From the NCBI GenBank assembly GCA_047605265.1, contig JASGFY010000015.1, positions 1 to 52,621 on the forward strand: DNA of 52,621 nt, given 5' to 3'. Every line of letters begins with the position of its first letter. Within the stretch, counting starts at the first letter, position 1. Below are positions 8,592 through 17,900 of the stretch, piece by piece. The DNA is from Solimonas sp047605265 (GTDB lineage Bacteria; Pseudomonadota; Gammaproteobacteria; Nevskiales; Nevskiaceae). Below the pieces are notes generated by a model, which saw nothing but the letters and a program-made list of their open reading frames with translations, was not told the DNA's origin and ran no database searches. Position numbers and translations under genes: made by a program.

Positions 8592-8610
8592 TATATCGCG
8601 TCACGATATA
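8592..8610. promoter_or_regulatory. Putative MarR operator
   Basis: Perfect 7-bp arms tatatcg and cgatata surround a 5-bp spacer. The site overlaps an AT-rich gataat -10-like element (8587-8592), 17 bp before the ClC start codon at 8628. Dyad size and position suit a MarR dimer controlling both divergent genes. Confidence 0.6.
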
Positions 8611-8627
8611 GATGGGAGAAGCGGTAC

Positions 8628-10376
8628 ATGCCAGCGAATCCGACCATTGCCGACGCTTCGCGCCGACTCGGGGATCACAGCGCCGACGCGCGGATGCTGA
8701 TGCTGGCGGGGCTGGCGCTCGTCGTCGGCACGGGCGGAGCGTTCGGCGCCTGGCTCCTGCTCAAGCTGATCGCGCTGGCCACCAATCTCTTCTGGTTCCG
8801 GCACGGGTCGTTCGCGACAGCGTCCATCACCGACGCGCGCCTGGGGCCGTGGGTGCTCGCCGTGCCGGTGATCGGCAGCCTGATCGTCGGCCTCATGGCG
8901 CGCTTCGGGTCGGAGAAGATTCGCGGTCACGGCATCCCGGAAGCGATCGAAGCCATCCTGTATGGAGAGAGCCGGCTTTCGCTGAAAGTCGCCCTGCTCA
9001 AGCCCTTGTCGTCGGCGATCTCGATCGGCAGCGGCGGGCCTTTCGGCGCCGAGGGGCCGATCATCATGACCGGTGGCGCGATCGGTTCGCTGTTCGCGCA
9101 GCGCTTTCATTTGAGCGCGGCCGAGCGCAAGACCTTGCTCGTCGCGGGCGCCGCGGCCGGCATGACCGCGATCTTCGGCACGCCGCTGGCCGCCATCCTG
9201 CTGGCGCTGGAAATCCTGCTGTTCGAATGGAAGCCGCGCAGTTTCGTGCCCGTGGTCGCCGGTGCCTTGACGGCATGGGCCTGGCGTCCGGCGCTGATCG
9301 CGAGCGGTCCGCTTTTCCCGTTCGACGCGGCGCTGCCGACCGCGCTGTGGCCGGCGCTGGCGGCTGCCGGCATTGGCATCCTGGTCGGTGTCCAGGCAGC
9401 CGCCCTGTCGACGCTGCTGTACCGGATCGAGGATTTCTTTCACCGTCTGCCGCTCCACTGGATGTGGTGGCCCGCGCTGGGCGCCGTGGTCGTCGGCCTG
9501 GGAGGCTGGATCGATCCGCGCGTGCTCGGCGCCGGTTACGGCAACCTCCAGGACCTGCTCGGCGGCACCATGGTCCTGCAGGCGATCCTGGCGCTGCTGG
9601 CCGTCAAGGCCGTCGTCTGGCTGGTAGCCCTGGGGTCCGGCACCTCGGGCGGCGTGCTCGCGCCGCTGCTCATCCTGGGCGGCTGCGCCGGCTCGGCGAT
9701 CGGGCATTTCCTGCCGGCCGGCGCCGGCCTGTGGGCGCTGCTGGGGATGGCGGGCATCCTGAGCGGCGCCATGCGCGCGCCGCTGACGGGGGCGCTCTTC
9801 GCCGCCGAAGTCACGGGACGCTTCGACGCGTTGCCGCTGGCGGTGCTGGCGGCCGCGGCGGCCTACGCGGTGAGCGTGCTGCTGGTGAAGCGCTCGATCC
9901 TGACGGAGAAGATCGCGCGGCGCGGCCGGCACATCGTGCAGGAATATTCGGTCGATCCGCACGATCTGCTGCTGGCCGCGGAGCTGATGACCCCGTCGCC
10001 CGACACGCTGCCGGCGTCGACGACCGTCGCGCAGGCCGTGCGCTTCTTCGAGGACGGGGCCCGGCATCGCTGCTACCCGATCGTCGACCGCGATCAGGTC
10101 CTGGTGGGCCTCGTCTCGCGGGCCGACGCGCAGCGCTGGAAACGCGAGGACGCCATCGGCCACGTGTCCCTCGGCGATCACGCGTCGGACCGGTCCTTGC
10201 CGGTGGCCCATCCGGATACGCCGCTGGGCGTCATCACCGATCTGATGGTGCAGTCGGGCGTCGGGCGGCTGCCGATCGTCGATCCGCGCACACGGCGTCT
10301 CGTCGGTCTTCTGACACGGCATGACGTCCTCAAGGCGCGCGACCGCCACCGGCTCAGCGAGCGGGCTTCGCCATGA
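8628..10376 (+). CDS. ClC-family chloride channel/transporter with CBS domains
   Basis: The 582-residue inner-membrane protein has the ClC core (about residues 20-430) and tandem CBS domains (about 455-580). Selectivity motifs are GHGIPEA (100-106), GSGGPFGAEGP (134-144, with gating E142) and GSGTSGGVLAP. The central serine of the usual GSGIP is histidine here. The internal proton glutamate of the E. coli exchanger (E203) aligns with isoleucine in LLALEILLFEW, the preceding glutamate being kept. This suggests channel-like or uncoupled transport rather than proton exchange; that is inference from family knowledge. GGGAGAA precedes the ATG. It is divergent from the MarR gene. Confidence 0.92.
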   Translation: MPANPTIADASRRLGDHSADARMLMLAGLALVVGTGGAFGAWLLLKLIALATNLFWFRHGSFATASITDARLGPWVLAVPVIGSLIVGLMARFGSEKIRGHGIPEAIEAILYGESRLSLKVALLKPLSSAISIGSGGPFGAEGPIIMTGGAIGSLFAQRFHLSAAERKTLLVAGAAAGMTAIFGTPLAAILLALEILLFEWKPRSFVPVVAGALTAWAWRPALIASGPLFPFDAALPTALWPALAAAGIGILVGVQAAALSTLLYRIEDFFHRLPLHWMWWPALGAVVVGLGGWIDPRVLGAGYGNLQDLLGGTMVLQAILALLAVKAVVWLVALGSGTSGGVLAPLLILGGCAGSAIGHFLPAGAGLWALLGMAGILSGAMRAPLTGALFAAEVTGRFDALPLAVLAAAAAYAVSVLLVKRSILTEKIARRGRHIVQEYSVDPHDLLLAAELMTPSPDTLPASTTVAQAVRFFEDGARHRCYPIVDRDQVLVGLVSRADAQRWKREDAIGHVSLGDHASDRSLPVAHPDTPLGVITDLMVQSGVGRLPIVDPRTRRLVGLLTRHDVLKARDRHRLSERASP

Positions 10377-10381
10377 AGGTT

Positions 10382-10409
10382 GTAAGACGCCGCTTTGGCG
10401 GCGCCTTAC
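10382..10409. terminator. Bidirectional hairpin between convergent genes
   Basis: A 12-bp stem with one mismatch (gtaagacgccgc with gcggcgccttac) and a 4-base loop sits between the ClC stop and the TauD gene, overlapping the TauD stop codon. There is no long T run, so strength is uncertain. Confidence 0.55.
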
Positions 10410-11242
10410 TGCGGGATTTCGTAGCCGGCGACCGACGTGCGATGCATGCGGCGGCCGGAGTCCGAGGTGTACGGAATCACGCGGTGCAGCGCGCCGCAGT
10501 TGTCCCAGATCACCAGATCGCCTTCCGACCACTCGTGCTTGTATGCGAAGGCCGGCTGCGCGGCCCATTCGATCAGGCGGATCAGGAGCGCGCGCCCCTC
10601 GGCCTGGCTCATGCCGACCACTTCTTCGGCGGTGTAGCCGATCAGCAGCGACTTGCTGCCGTCCGGCTTCTTCCAGACCAGCGGGCGTTCGGCCTTGATG
10701 CCGCGGCGCCGTTCATCGAGATGGAGCGCATCCTGCACCTCGCGCACGCCGGCGACGACGCTGTGCACGACGCGCAGTTTCTCCAGCGCCTGCTTCTCGT
10801 CTTCCGGCAGCGCCTCGTAGGCCGCGACCGTGCTGGCGAACTCGGTCTGGCCGCCCTGTGCGGCCTTCCTGCGGCACGACAGCACCGTCGCCCGCGGCGG
10901 CGGAATGCCGTCGGTCGCCATGCCGTCCATGTGATAGAAGAACGTGCCGAGCACATATTCCGGCTGGTTGTTGATCTTCGGATCGAGCGTCACGGTGTAG
11001 ACGCCCTCCGCCGAGGCGTCGGCGCCGGGCGCGCTGGTCGCGAAGTGGACGCGCGCGCCGAGCTTGTCGGTGAACGCGAGCTGCTCGGCATCGGTCAGGC
11101 CGATCTTCGGAAACACGACGACGCCGTGCTTCATGACCATCTCCATCACCTGGCTGGCGAACGCAGGGTCCTGCAGCGCCGCCTTGTCAGCGTGGACGAT
11201 TGCCCCAACCGACTGCTTGATCGGTTCGTACTGGATGCCCAT
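10406..11242 (-). CDS. TauD/TfdA-family 2-oxoglutarate-dependent dioxygenase
   Basis: The 278-residue Fe(II)/2-oxoglutarate oxygenase has the first two iron ligands in FFYHMDGM (H104, D106), the third in NCGALHRV (H253) and arginines for 2-oxoglutarate in SDSGRRMHRTS. Family members hydroxylate sulfonates, aryloxyacetates and other small acids. The ATG at 11242 is chosen because it starts the conserved fold, follows GGAGAAACC, and leaves room for the large palindromic operator at 11285-11325. The gene stands alone. A related C-terminal fragment lies at 7637-7948, so a paralogue once existed nearby. Confidence 0.9.
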   Translation of the reverse strand: MGIQYEPIKQSVGAIVHADKAALQDPAFASQVMEMVMKHGVVVFPKIGLTDAEQLAFTDKLGARVHFATSAPGADASAEGVYTVTLDPKINNQPEYVLGTFFYHMDGMATDGIPPPRATVLSCRRKAAQGGQTEFASTVAAYEALPEDEKQALEKLRVVHSVVAGVREVQDALHLDERRRGIKAERPLVWKKPDGSKSLLIGYTAEEVVGMSQAEGRALLIRLIEWAAQPAFAYKHEWSEGDLVIWDNCGALHRVIPYTSDSGRRMHRTSVAGYEIPQ

Positions 11243-11284
11243 GAGGTTTCTCCGTGGTCTTGCCGGCGGCCGTCGCCGCGATTT

Positions 11285-11325
11285 GTTGAACACCATGTTA
11301 GCACGACGCTAACGAAGTGTTCAAC
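11285..11325. promoter_or_regulatory. Nested palindromic operator upstream of the TauD gene
   Basis: Two perfect dyads share one centre at 11305: outer arms gttgaacac/gtgttcaac (11285-11293, 11317-11325) and inner arms gttagc/gctaac (11297-11302, 11308-11313). It lies 43 bp before the TauD start and is likely the binding site of a dimeric or tetrameric regulator. Confidence 0.65.
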
Positions 11326-11536
11326 GCCGGTGGCGGCAGACCGGATCGAAGGGCTTGGACGTGACGGGGGCGATCCTGTGCGTCGACGGCGCGACGAGGT
11401 CTGCGCCGTGCGGCGCTCCATCGTCGCGATGCGCACCGCCCGCGACAAAAAGCGGCGGCCCGAGGGGACGCTCCGGCTCCTCCTCGGGCCGCTGGTTGCC
11501 GGATGCGGCGCGCCGCGCGCAGCCGGCGGGCGTTGC

Positions 11537-11827
11537 TTACGGAGCCGCGTTCTGATCAGCCGTGCACTTCTTGATGAACGCGCTTTTGGCGGCGCCGGCG
11601 AGGGGCTTGCCGTTCTTGTCGATCGCCTTGGCGGCGCAATCGTTGCCGGCCGCGCTATTGCATTTCTTCAGGAAGGACGTTTTCGCGGCACCTGCCAGGG
11701 GCTTGCCGTTCTTGTCGACAGCTTTTGCCTCGCAAGTCGCATTGGCATCTGCAGCGGCGGACGTTTGTATGAATGCCGATGACATCGCCATCAGGCTGGC
11801 GAGAAGAATAGCGGTCGGGCGAAGCAT
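11537..11827 (-). CDS. psiF: PsiF-like phosphate-starvation-inducible protein
   Basis: The 96-residue exported protein starts with a signal peptide (about residues 1-25, ending TSAA). Two nearly identical repeats follow, each with the pattern C-x-A-K-A-x-D-K-N-G-K-P-L-A-G-A-A-K and a closing KKC. The paired cysteines and the repeat layout match the PsiF family, whose E. coli member is induced by phosphate starvation but has no known biochemical role. The DNA of the two repeats is also very similar, suggesting a recent internal duplication. A GGAG lies before the ATG. It is monocistronic, and no clear Pho box was identified. Confidence 0.8.
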   Translation of the reverse strand: MLRPTAILLASLMAMSSAFIQTSAAADANATCEAKAVDKNGKPLAGAAKTSFLKKCNSAAGNDCAAKAIDKNGKPLAGAAKSAFIKKCTADQNAAP

Positions 11828-11928
11828 GGGAGAGTCTCCGGTTGCACGTCAGGGGGTACGCGAGAGCTCCACTATAGCGGTGCCGCCGGGGAAAGGGCGC
11901 TTCTCTTTTCCGGCGCGCGGGTCCGGCG

Positions 11929-12543
11929 CTACACCTTGCCCAGCTTGTCCAACTCGCGCAGATAGCGATCGACGATCGCCAGCGCCTCGGCATGACCGTC
12001 GGTGAGCCCCAGCGACGATTCGGAGACGAGCGTGCGCGCGAGGCCGGTCGCGATCATCAGCAGGCCGGCGGCCGGAAAGTTCTTGCCGGCGCGCTTGCCG
12101 ATCAGGCGGGTGACCGCGTCGCGCTGCAGGGCGCGGAACTCGCGCGCCTCGCGGATGATCTCGGTGCGCACGGCCGCGCGGTGCACGGCGATCGTCGTCA
12201 GCTCGGCCGACAGCGCAGCATTGGTCGGATCGCTGTTCAGCTCCCACAGTGCGCGCAGCGGCGCGGGTGCGGCGAGCGCTTCGTGGAAGCGGCGCAGGCG
12301 GCGTTCGTTGATGCGCCTCACGACGGCGAGGATCAGATCGTCCATCGTGTGGAAGTAGTAGTACAGCAACTGCGCCTTCAGGCCGGCCCGGGCGGCGACC
12401 TGCCGCGCCGAGACGGCGACGTAGCCTTCGCTGCGCAGCAGCGCCTCGGCGGCGTCGATGAACAGCACGCGCTGCTTCGAATCCTCCCCGCCCATGCGGC
12501 GCGCCGGCGGCGTCCTGGTCTTCTTGTCCTGCTTTTCCTTCAT
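11929..12543 (-). CDS. TetR-family transcriptional regulator
   Basis: The 204-residue protein has a TetR N-terminal helix-turn-helix (VLFIDAAEALLRSEGYVAVSARQVAARAG, then LLYYYFHTMDDL) and a divergent helical ligand domain. The ATG at 12543 follows AGGGACCGCA; an upstream in-frame start at 12573 adds residues with no homology. It is neither divergent from nor overlapping a catabolic gene: PsiF lies downstream on the same strand and a region with no recognisable gene lies upstream. Its target cannot be assigned. It could act on distant genes of the window. Confidence 0.88.
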   Translation of the reverse strand: MKEKQDKKTRTPPARRMGGEDSKQRVLFIDAAEALLRSEGYVAVSARQVAARAGLKAQLLYYYFHTMDDLILAVVRRINERRLRRFHEALAAPAPLRALWELNSDPTNAALSAELTTIAVHRAAVRTEIIREAREFRALQRDAVTRLIGKRAGKNFPAAGLLMIATGLARTLVSESSLGLTDGHAEALAIVDRYLRELDKLGKV

Positions 12544-12878
12544 TGCGGTCCCTAGGGTATGCCACGACGGCATCGCGAACGACCGCTACTTCAGCATGGC
12601 GCGCCGCACATCGGCCAGCACTGTGCCGCTCCGGCGGCGCGGTCTCCCGCGAAGGCGGAAGCGGCTGCGCCTGACGCAGCTTGGCCAAGTTCATGGGCCG
12701 CCTGCCGCTCGAAGACTTGGATCTGAGCCGAACTGGAGACCCTCATGACCGAGGACGTCCGCGTGCGCTGAGTCGGCGGCAGCTGCGTGTTCGAGGCCGC
12801 CGGCCGCGACGCGGTGTTCGGCGCGCCGGCCAACGCTTTCCACGCACGGCAAGCCGCTGCCGCCGTAGCCGGCCGGCG
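12544..12878. other. Intergenic region without recognisable gene
   Basis: About 335 bp between two TetR genes. Short open frames exist on both strands but are broken, and none gives a recognisable domain or ribosome site. It may contain gene debris; nothing specific can be supported. Confidence 0.4.
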
Positions 12879-13505
12879 CTACGGATCCGTAGCGCCGGGC
12901 GCGGCGTGCAGCAGCGTGCGGATCGCGAGCCGCAGCGCGACGAGCACCGCCTCGCGGTCGAAATCCGGATTGACCAGCGTGCGGATGGCGATGCCGTCGA
13001 ACAGCGCCGCCATGACGTTGGCGCGGCCATCGATGGTCCGGGGATGGACGGCGAGGGCCGGGCTCGCCGCGGCGACGGTTTCCTTCATCTTGTCGAGCGC
13101 GAGGCGATCCGATGTGCGCAGCGTGTCGAGGATGCGCGCATTGCGCGTCGCCTCGGCCAGCACCTCGATCTTCATCGCCGCCAAGCCGTGGTCGCTGTTC
13201 TTGGCCATGCCCTCGTCGACCTTCTCGATCATCGCGGTCAGCAGATCCTGCCGCTGGCGCATGGCTTCCATCTTGTCGACCAGTTCCCGCGACTTCGATT
13301 CGACCATTGCGCGGATGATCGCTTCCTTGTTCTCGAAGTAATGATAGATATGGCCGACGCTCATGCCGGCGGTCTTCGAGATCTCGGCCATGCTCGCCGC
13401 GTGGAAGCCGCGGCGGCCGAAGCATTCCGCGGCCGCGGCGAGGATTTGCTGGCGGCGTTGTTCGTTGCGGCGGGCGCCGCTGGCTTTATCGACTGCGCGG
13501 GTCAT
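12879..13505 (-). CDS. TetR-family repressor of the efflux operon
   Basis: The 208-residue regulator has a classic TetR DNA-binding domain (RRQQILAAAAECFGRRGFHAASMAEIS, KTAGMSVGHIYHYFENKEAI). It is divergent from the RND efflux operon, the arrangement of AcrR-type local repressors that are released by pump substrates. The ATG at 13505 is preferred over 13553: it follows GAGGATCGTCCG, and it keeps the perfect palindrome at 13558-13577 in the upstream region rather than next to the start codon. A C-terminal ligand domain fills the rest. Role as local repressor is inference from position. Confidence 0.88.
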   Translation of the reverse strand: MTRAVDKASGARRNEQRRQQILAAAAECFGRRGFHAASMAEISKTAGMSVGHIYHYFENKEAIIRAMVESKSRELVDKMEAMRQRQDLLTAMIEKVDEGMAKNSDHGLAAMKIEVLAEATRNARILDTLRTSDRLALDKMKETVAAASPALAVHPRTIDGRANVMAALFDGIAIRTLVNPDFDREAVLVALRLAIRTLLHAAPGATDP

Positions 13506-13557
13506 CGGACGATCCTCACCGACCTCGTCGTCGGTTGTGCTGCGGTGCATCATAAAA

Positions 13558-13577
13558 TAGAATGAACACTCATTCTA
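13558..13577. promoter_or_regulatory. TetR-type operator
   Basis: Perfect 8-bp arms tagaatga and tcattcta flank the 4-bp spacer acac. The GAATGA-N4-TCATTC layout is typical of TetR-family sites. It sits between the divergent TetR gene and the efflux operon. Confidence 0.75.
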
Positions 13578-13705
13578 AATTTGCGTTCGTCGCGTGCCCC
13601 TCGCAGACTGGCGGCGGTTCATGAGCCGGTGAAGCGCCGTCGCCTTGCGAGATGAAGTGCGCTTCGACGCCCCCCGTCCGTTGTGCCCAATCCGCACTGA
13701 AGGCC

Positions 13706-14845
13706 ATGTCCCTCACTGAAACGCCATCCAAAGCCGTGATCCGCACGCTGGGCTCGCTGAGCTGCGTCCTGCTCGTTTCGCTGGCCGGCTGTGGCAAGAA
13801 GCCGGAAGCCGCCGCGCCGCCGCCCGCCGAGGTTACGGTCGTGACCTTGCAGGCCAGGCCGGTGACGCTCGATACCCAGCTGCCCGGTCGCACGACGGCC
13901 TACCGCACCGCCGATGTGCGGCCGCAGGTTTCGGGCGTGATCCTCAAGCGCCTGTTCACCGAAGGCTCGGAGGTCAAGGCCGGCCAGCAGCTCTATCAGA
14001 TCGACCCGGCGATGTACGAAGCCTCGTACGCGAGCGCCAGGGCCGACGCCGCGGCGGCGGCGGCGCAGGTGCAGCGCTACGAGTCGCTGGTCGCCGCCAA
14101 TGCGATCAGCAAGCAGGACTATGACAACGCGGTCGCCGCCAAGCTGAAGGCCGAGGCCAGCGCCGAGACGGCGCGCATCAACCTCGTCTATACCAAGGTG
14201 CTGGCGCCGATCTCAGGCCGCATCGGCCGCTCGGCGGTCACCGAGGGCGCGCTGGTCACGGCCGGCCAGACCACGGCGCTGGCGACGATCCAGCAGCTCG
14301 ATCCGATCTACGTCGACGGCACGCAGCCGAGCGCGACGCTGCTGCGCCTGCGCCGCGAGCTGGCGAGCGGCAAGCTGAAGAAGGTCGGCGACCAGCAGGC
14401 CGAGGTGAGGCTGACCCTGGAAGACGGCAGCGCCTACGAGCAAGCCGGCAAACTGCAGTTCTCCGAAGTGGCGGTCGACCCGACCAGCGGCTCGGTGACG
14501 CTGCGCGCGGTGTTCCCGAATCCGGACGGCCTGCTGCTGCCCGGCATGTTCGTGCACCAGAGCATCGAGGAAGGCATCGACGATACCGCGCTGCTGGTGC
14601 CGCAGCAGGCGGTGACGCGGGATCAGAGCGGCCAGGCGACGACGCTGGTCGTCGACGCCGAGAACAAGGTCGAATCGCGCGTGCTGAAGGCCGACCGCAC
14701 GATCGGCGACCAGTGGCTCGTCACCGGCGGCGTCAAGGCCGGCGAGCGGGTGATCGTCGAGGGCGTGCAGAAGGCCAGGGCCGGCGCCGTCGTGAAGCCG
14801 GTCGAGCAGGGGGCTGCGGTGGCGGCGCCGGGTGCGGGGAAGTGA
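13706..14845 (+). CDS. RND efflux periplasmic adaptor (membrane fusion) lipoprotein
   Basis: The 379-residue adaptor links the inner-membrane RND pump to the outer-membrane channel. A lipoprotein signal ends in the lipobox LAGC (C29). The lipoyl/barrel-sandwich part begins at TAYRTADVRPQVSGVI, followed by an alpha-helical hairpin (ASARADAAAAAAQVQRYESL) and the beta-barrel and membrane-proximal domains. It is the AcrA/MexA type. The start at 13706 places the signal peptide at the N terminus; an upstream in-frame ATG at 13652 would add 18 unneeded residues. First gene of the efflux operon, likely repressed by the divergent TetR protein. Confidence 0.92.
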   Translation: MSLTETPSKAVIRTLGSLSCVLLVSLAGCGKKPEAAAPPPAEVTVVTLQARPVTLDTQLPGRTTAYRTADVRPQVSGVILKRLFTEGSEVKAGQQLYQIDPAMYEASYASARADAAAAAAQVQRYESLVAANAISKQDYDNAVAAKLKAEASAETARINLVYTKVLAPISGRIGRSAVTEGALVTAGQTTALATIQQLDPIYVDGTQPSATLLRLRRELASGKLKKVGDQQAEVRLTLEDGSAYEQAGKLQFSEVAVDPTSGSVTLRAVFPNPDGLLLPGMFVHQSIEEGIDDTALLVPQQAVTRDQSGQATTLVVDAENKVESRVLKADRTIGDQWLVTGGVKAGERVIVEGVQKARAGAVVKPVEQGAAVAAPGAGK

Positions 14846-14864
14846 TGCGCATGAGCAAGCTGCC

Positions 14865-14950
14865 CTCACCCCACCGCGCGCGTCCGCGCACGGTCCTCCC
14901 CTCTCCCGCTGCGCGGGTGAGGGGCATTGGTCTCGCTGCGCGAGGGGCAC
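14865..14950. repeat. Dispersed CCCTCACCCC/CTCTCCC-type inverted repeat
   Basis: The interval between the adaptor and pump genes carries a member of the widespread proteobacterial repeat built on ccctctcccgc and gcgggtgaggg blocks. Related copies are at 25258-25385 and 33546-33594. Its right end, gcgcgaggggcac, provides the only Shine-Dalgarno-like sequence for the RND pump gene. Confidence 0.65.
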
Positions 14951-14954
14951 GTTG

Positions 14955-17900
14955 ATGGTCAACTTCTTCATCGACCGCCCGATCTTCTCGTGGGTGATCG
15001 CGATCGTCATCATGCTCGCCGGCCTGCTGTCGATCCGCTCGCTGCCGGTCGCGCAGTATCCGGCGATCGCGCCGCCGTCGATCTCGATCAGCGTCTCGTA
15101 TCCGGGCGCCTCGGCCGAGACCGTGCAGAACACGGTCACGCAGGTCATCGAGCAGCAGCTGTCGGGCATCGACAACCTGATGTACTTCTCGTCCGAGAGC
15201 AACAAGGACGGCAGCATGACGATCACGCTGACGTTCGAGCAGGGCACCGATCCGGACACCGCGCAGGTGCAGGTGCAGAACAAGCTGTCGCTGGCGCAGC
15301 CGCAGCTGCCGACCGACGTGCAGCAGCAGGGCATCCGCGTCGCCAAGGCGACCAAGAACTTCCTCCTCGTCGTCGGCTTCGTGTCGACCGACGGGCGCAT
15401 GGACCGCAACGACATCTCCGATTTCATCGTCTCGAGCGTGCAGGACCCGATCAGCCGCACGAAAGGCGTCGGCGACTACCAGGTCTTCGGCTCGCAGTAT
15501 GCGATGCGCATCTGGCTCGACCCGGCCCGGCTCGACAGCTTCGGCCTGACGCCGGTCGACGTGAAGACGGCGATCACCAACCAGAACGTGCAGATCTCCT
15601 CCGGCGAGCTCGGCGGCCTGCCGGCCGTCGAAGGCCAGCAGCTCAACGCGACGGTGATCGGCCCGACGCGGCTGCAGACGATCGAGGATTTCCAGAGCAT
15701 CCTGCTGCGCGTCAACGCCGACGGCTCGCAGGTGCGCCTGCGCGACGTCGCGCGCGTCGCGCTCGGCGGCGAATCCGACTCGATCAGCGCGCTGTACAAC
15801 GGCAAGCCGGCGTCCGGCATCGCCATCAAGCTCGCCAGCGGCGCCAACGCGCTCGATACCGCCGCCAACGTGCGCGCGACGATCGAAAGCCTGCGCGCGA
15901 CCTTCCCGCAGGGCCTCGACGTCGTCTATCCGTACGACACCACGCCGTTCGTGAAGCTGTCGATCGAGGAGGTCGTCAAGACGCTGTTCGAGGCGATCGT
16001 CCTCGTCTTCCTCGTCATGTACCTGTTCCTGCAGAACCTGCGTGCGACGTTCATCCCGACGATCGCCGTGCCGGTCGTGCTGCTCGGCACGTTCGCGGTG
16101 CTCGCCGCCGCCGGCTTCACGATCAACACGCTGACCATGTTCGGCATGGTGCTGGCGATCGGCCTGTTGGTCGACGACGCCATCGTCGTCGTCGAGAACG
16201 TCGAGCGCGTGATGGCCGAGGAGCACCTGTCGCCGAAGGAGGCGACGCGCAAGTCGATGACGCAGATCACCGGCGCCCTGGTCGGCATCGCGCTCGTCCT
16301 GTCCGCGGTCTTCCTGCCGATGGCGTTCTTCGGCGGCTCGACCGGCGTCATCTACCGCCAGTTCTCGATCACCATCATCGCGGCGATGAGTCTGTCGGTA
16401 CTCGTCGCGCTGATCTTCACGCCGGCGTTGTGCGCGACCATCCTCAAGCCGGTCGATCACGACCAGCACCAGCGTCGCGGCGGCTTCTTCGGCGGCTTCA
16501 ACCGTCTCTTCGACGCCGGCAACCGGCGCTACGAGCGCGGCGTGCACGGCTTCATCAAGCGGCCCGGCCGCTACATGCTCGTTTACGTGGTGATCGTCGC
16601 GGTCATGGGCCTGCTGTTCACGCGCATCCCGACCTCGTTCCTGCCCGACGAGGATCAGGGGCTGATGTTCGTGCAAGTCACGGCGCCGCCCGGCGCAACG
16701 AGTGTGCGCACCGACCGCGCGCTGGCGCTGGTCCGCGACTATCTGCTCAACGACGAGAAGGATGTCGTCGAGTCGGTGTTCTCGATCAGCGGCTTCAACT
16801 TCAGCGGCCGCGGCCAGAATTCCGGCATGGCCTTCGTCAGCCTCAAGGACTGGGCCGAGCGCCCCGGCGCCGGGAACCGCGTGCAGGCCATCGCTGGCCG
16901 CGTCATGGCGCACTTCGCGGGCTATCGCGACGCGCAGATCTTCGCCGTCGCGCCGCCGGCGGTGACCGAGCTCGGCAACGCCACCGGCTTCGACTTCGCC
17001 CTGCAGGATCGCGGCGGCCTCGGTCACGCCAGGCTGATGGAGGCGCGCAACCAGCTGCTCGGCATGGCGGCGCAGAGCAAGCTGCTGGTGGCGACGCGCC
17101 CGAACGGCCTGTCCGACGAGCCGCAGTACAAGGTCGACGTCGACTGGGAGAAGGCCAGCGCCTTCGGCCTCACCGTCAGCGACGTCAACAACACGCTGTC
17201 GTCGGCCTGGGGCTCGTCGTACATCAACCAGTTCATCGACCGCGGCCGCGTCAAGCGCGTCTACATCCAGGGCGACGCGCCGTCGCGCATGGTGCCGGAG
17301 GACTTCGGCCGGTGGTACGTGCGCAACGGCAACAACCAGATGGTGCCGTTTTCGGCGTTCTCGAGCGGCCACTGGGCCTACGGCCCGCCGAAGCTCGAAC
17401 GCTACAACGGCATCGCCTCGGCCGAAATCCTCGGTCAGCCGGCGCCCGGCCACAGCACCGGCGAGGCGATGAAGGAAATCGAAACGCTGACCACCAAGCT
17501 GCCGGCCGGCATCGGCCACGAGTGGACGGGCCTGTCGTACGAGGAGCGGCTGTCCGGCGGCCAGGCGCCGGCGCTGTACGCGATCTCGATGATCGTCGTG
17601 TTCCTGTGCCTCGCCGCGCTGTACGAGAGCTGGTCGATTCCGCTGTCGGTGATGCTGGTCGTGCCGCTCGGCGTGCTCGGCGCGGTCTTGGCGACGCTGC
17701 TGCGCGGGCTCGGCAACGACGTCTACTTCCAGGTCGGCCTGCTGACGACGATCGGCCTGTCGGCGAAGAACGCCATCCTCATCGTCGAGTTCGCCAAGGA
17801 CAACTACGATCGCGGCATGGGCCTGCTCGACGCGACGGTGCACGCCGCGCACCAGCGTCTGCGGCCGATCCTGATGACCTCGTTCGCGTTCATCCTCGGT

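Noticed and set aside
12544..12878. Small ORFs between the two TetR genes
   Set aside because: No ribosome sites, no domains and frequent stops; treated as empty or unrecognisable debris.
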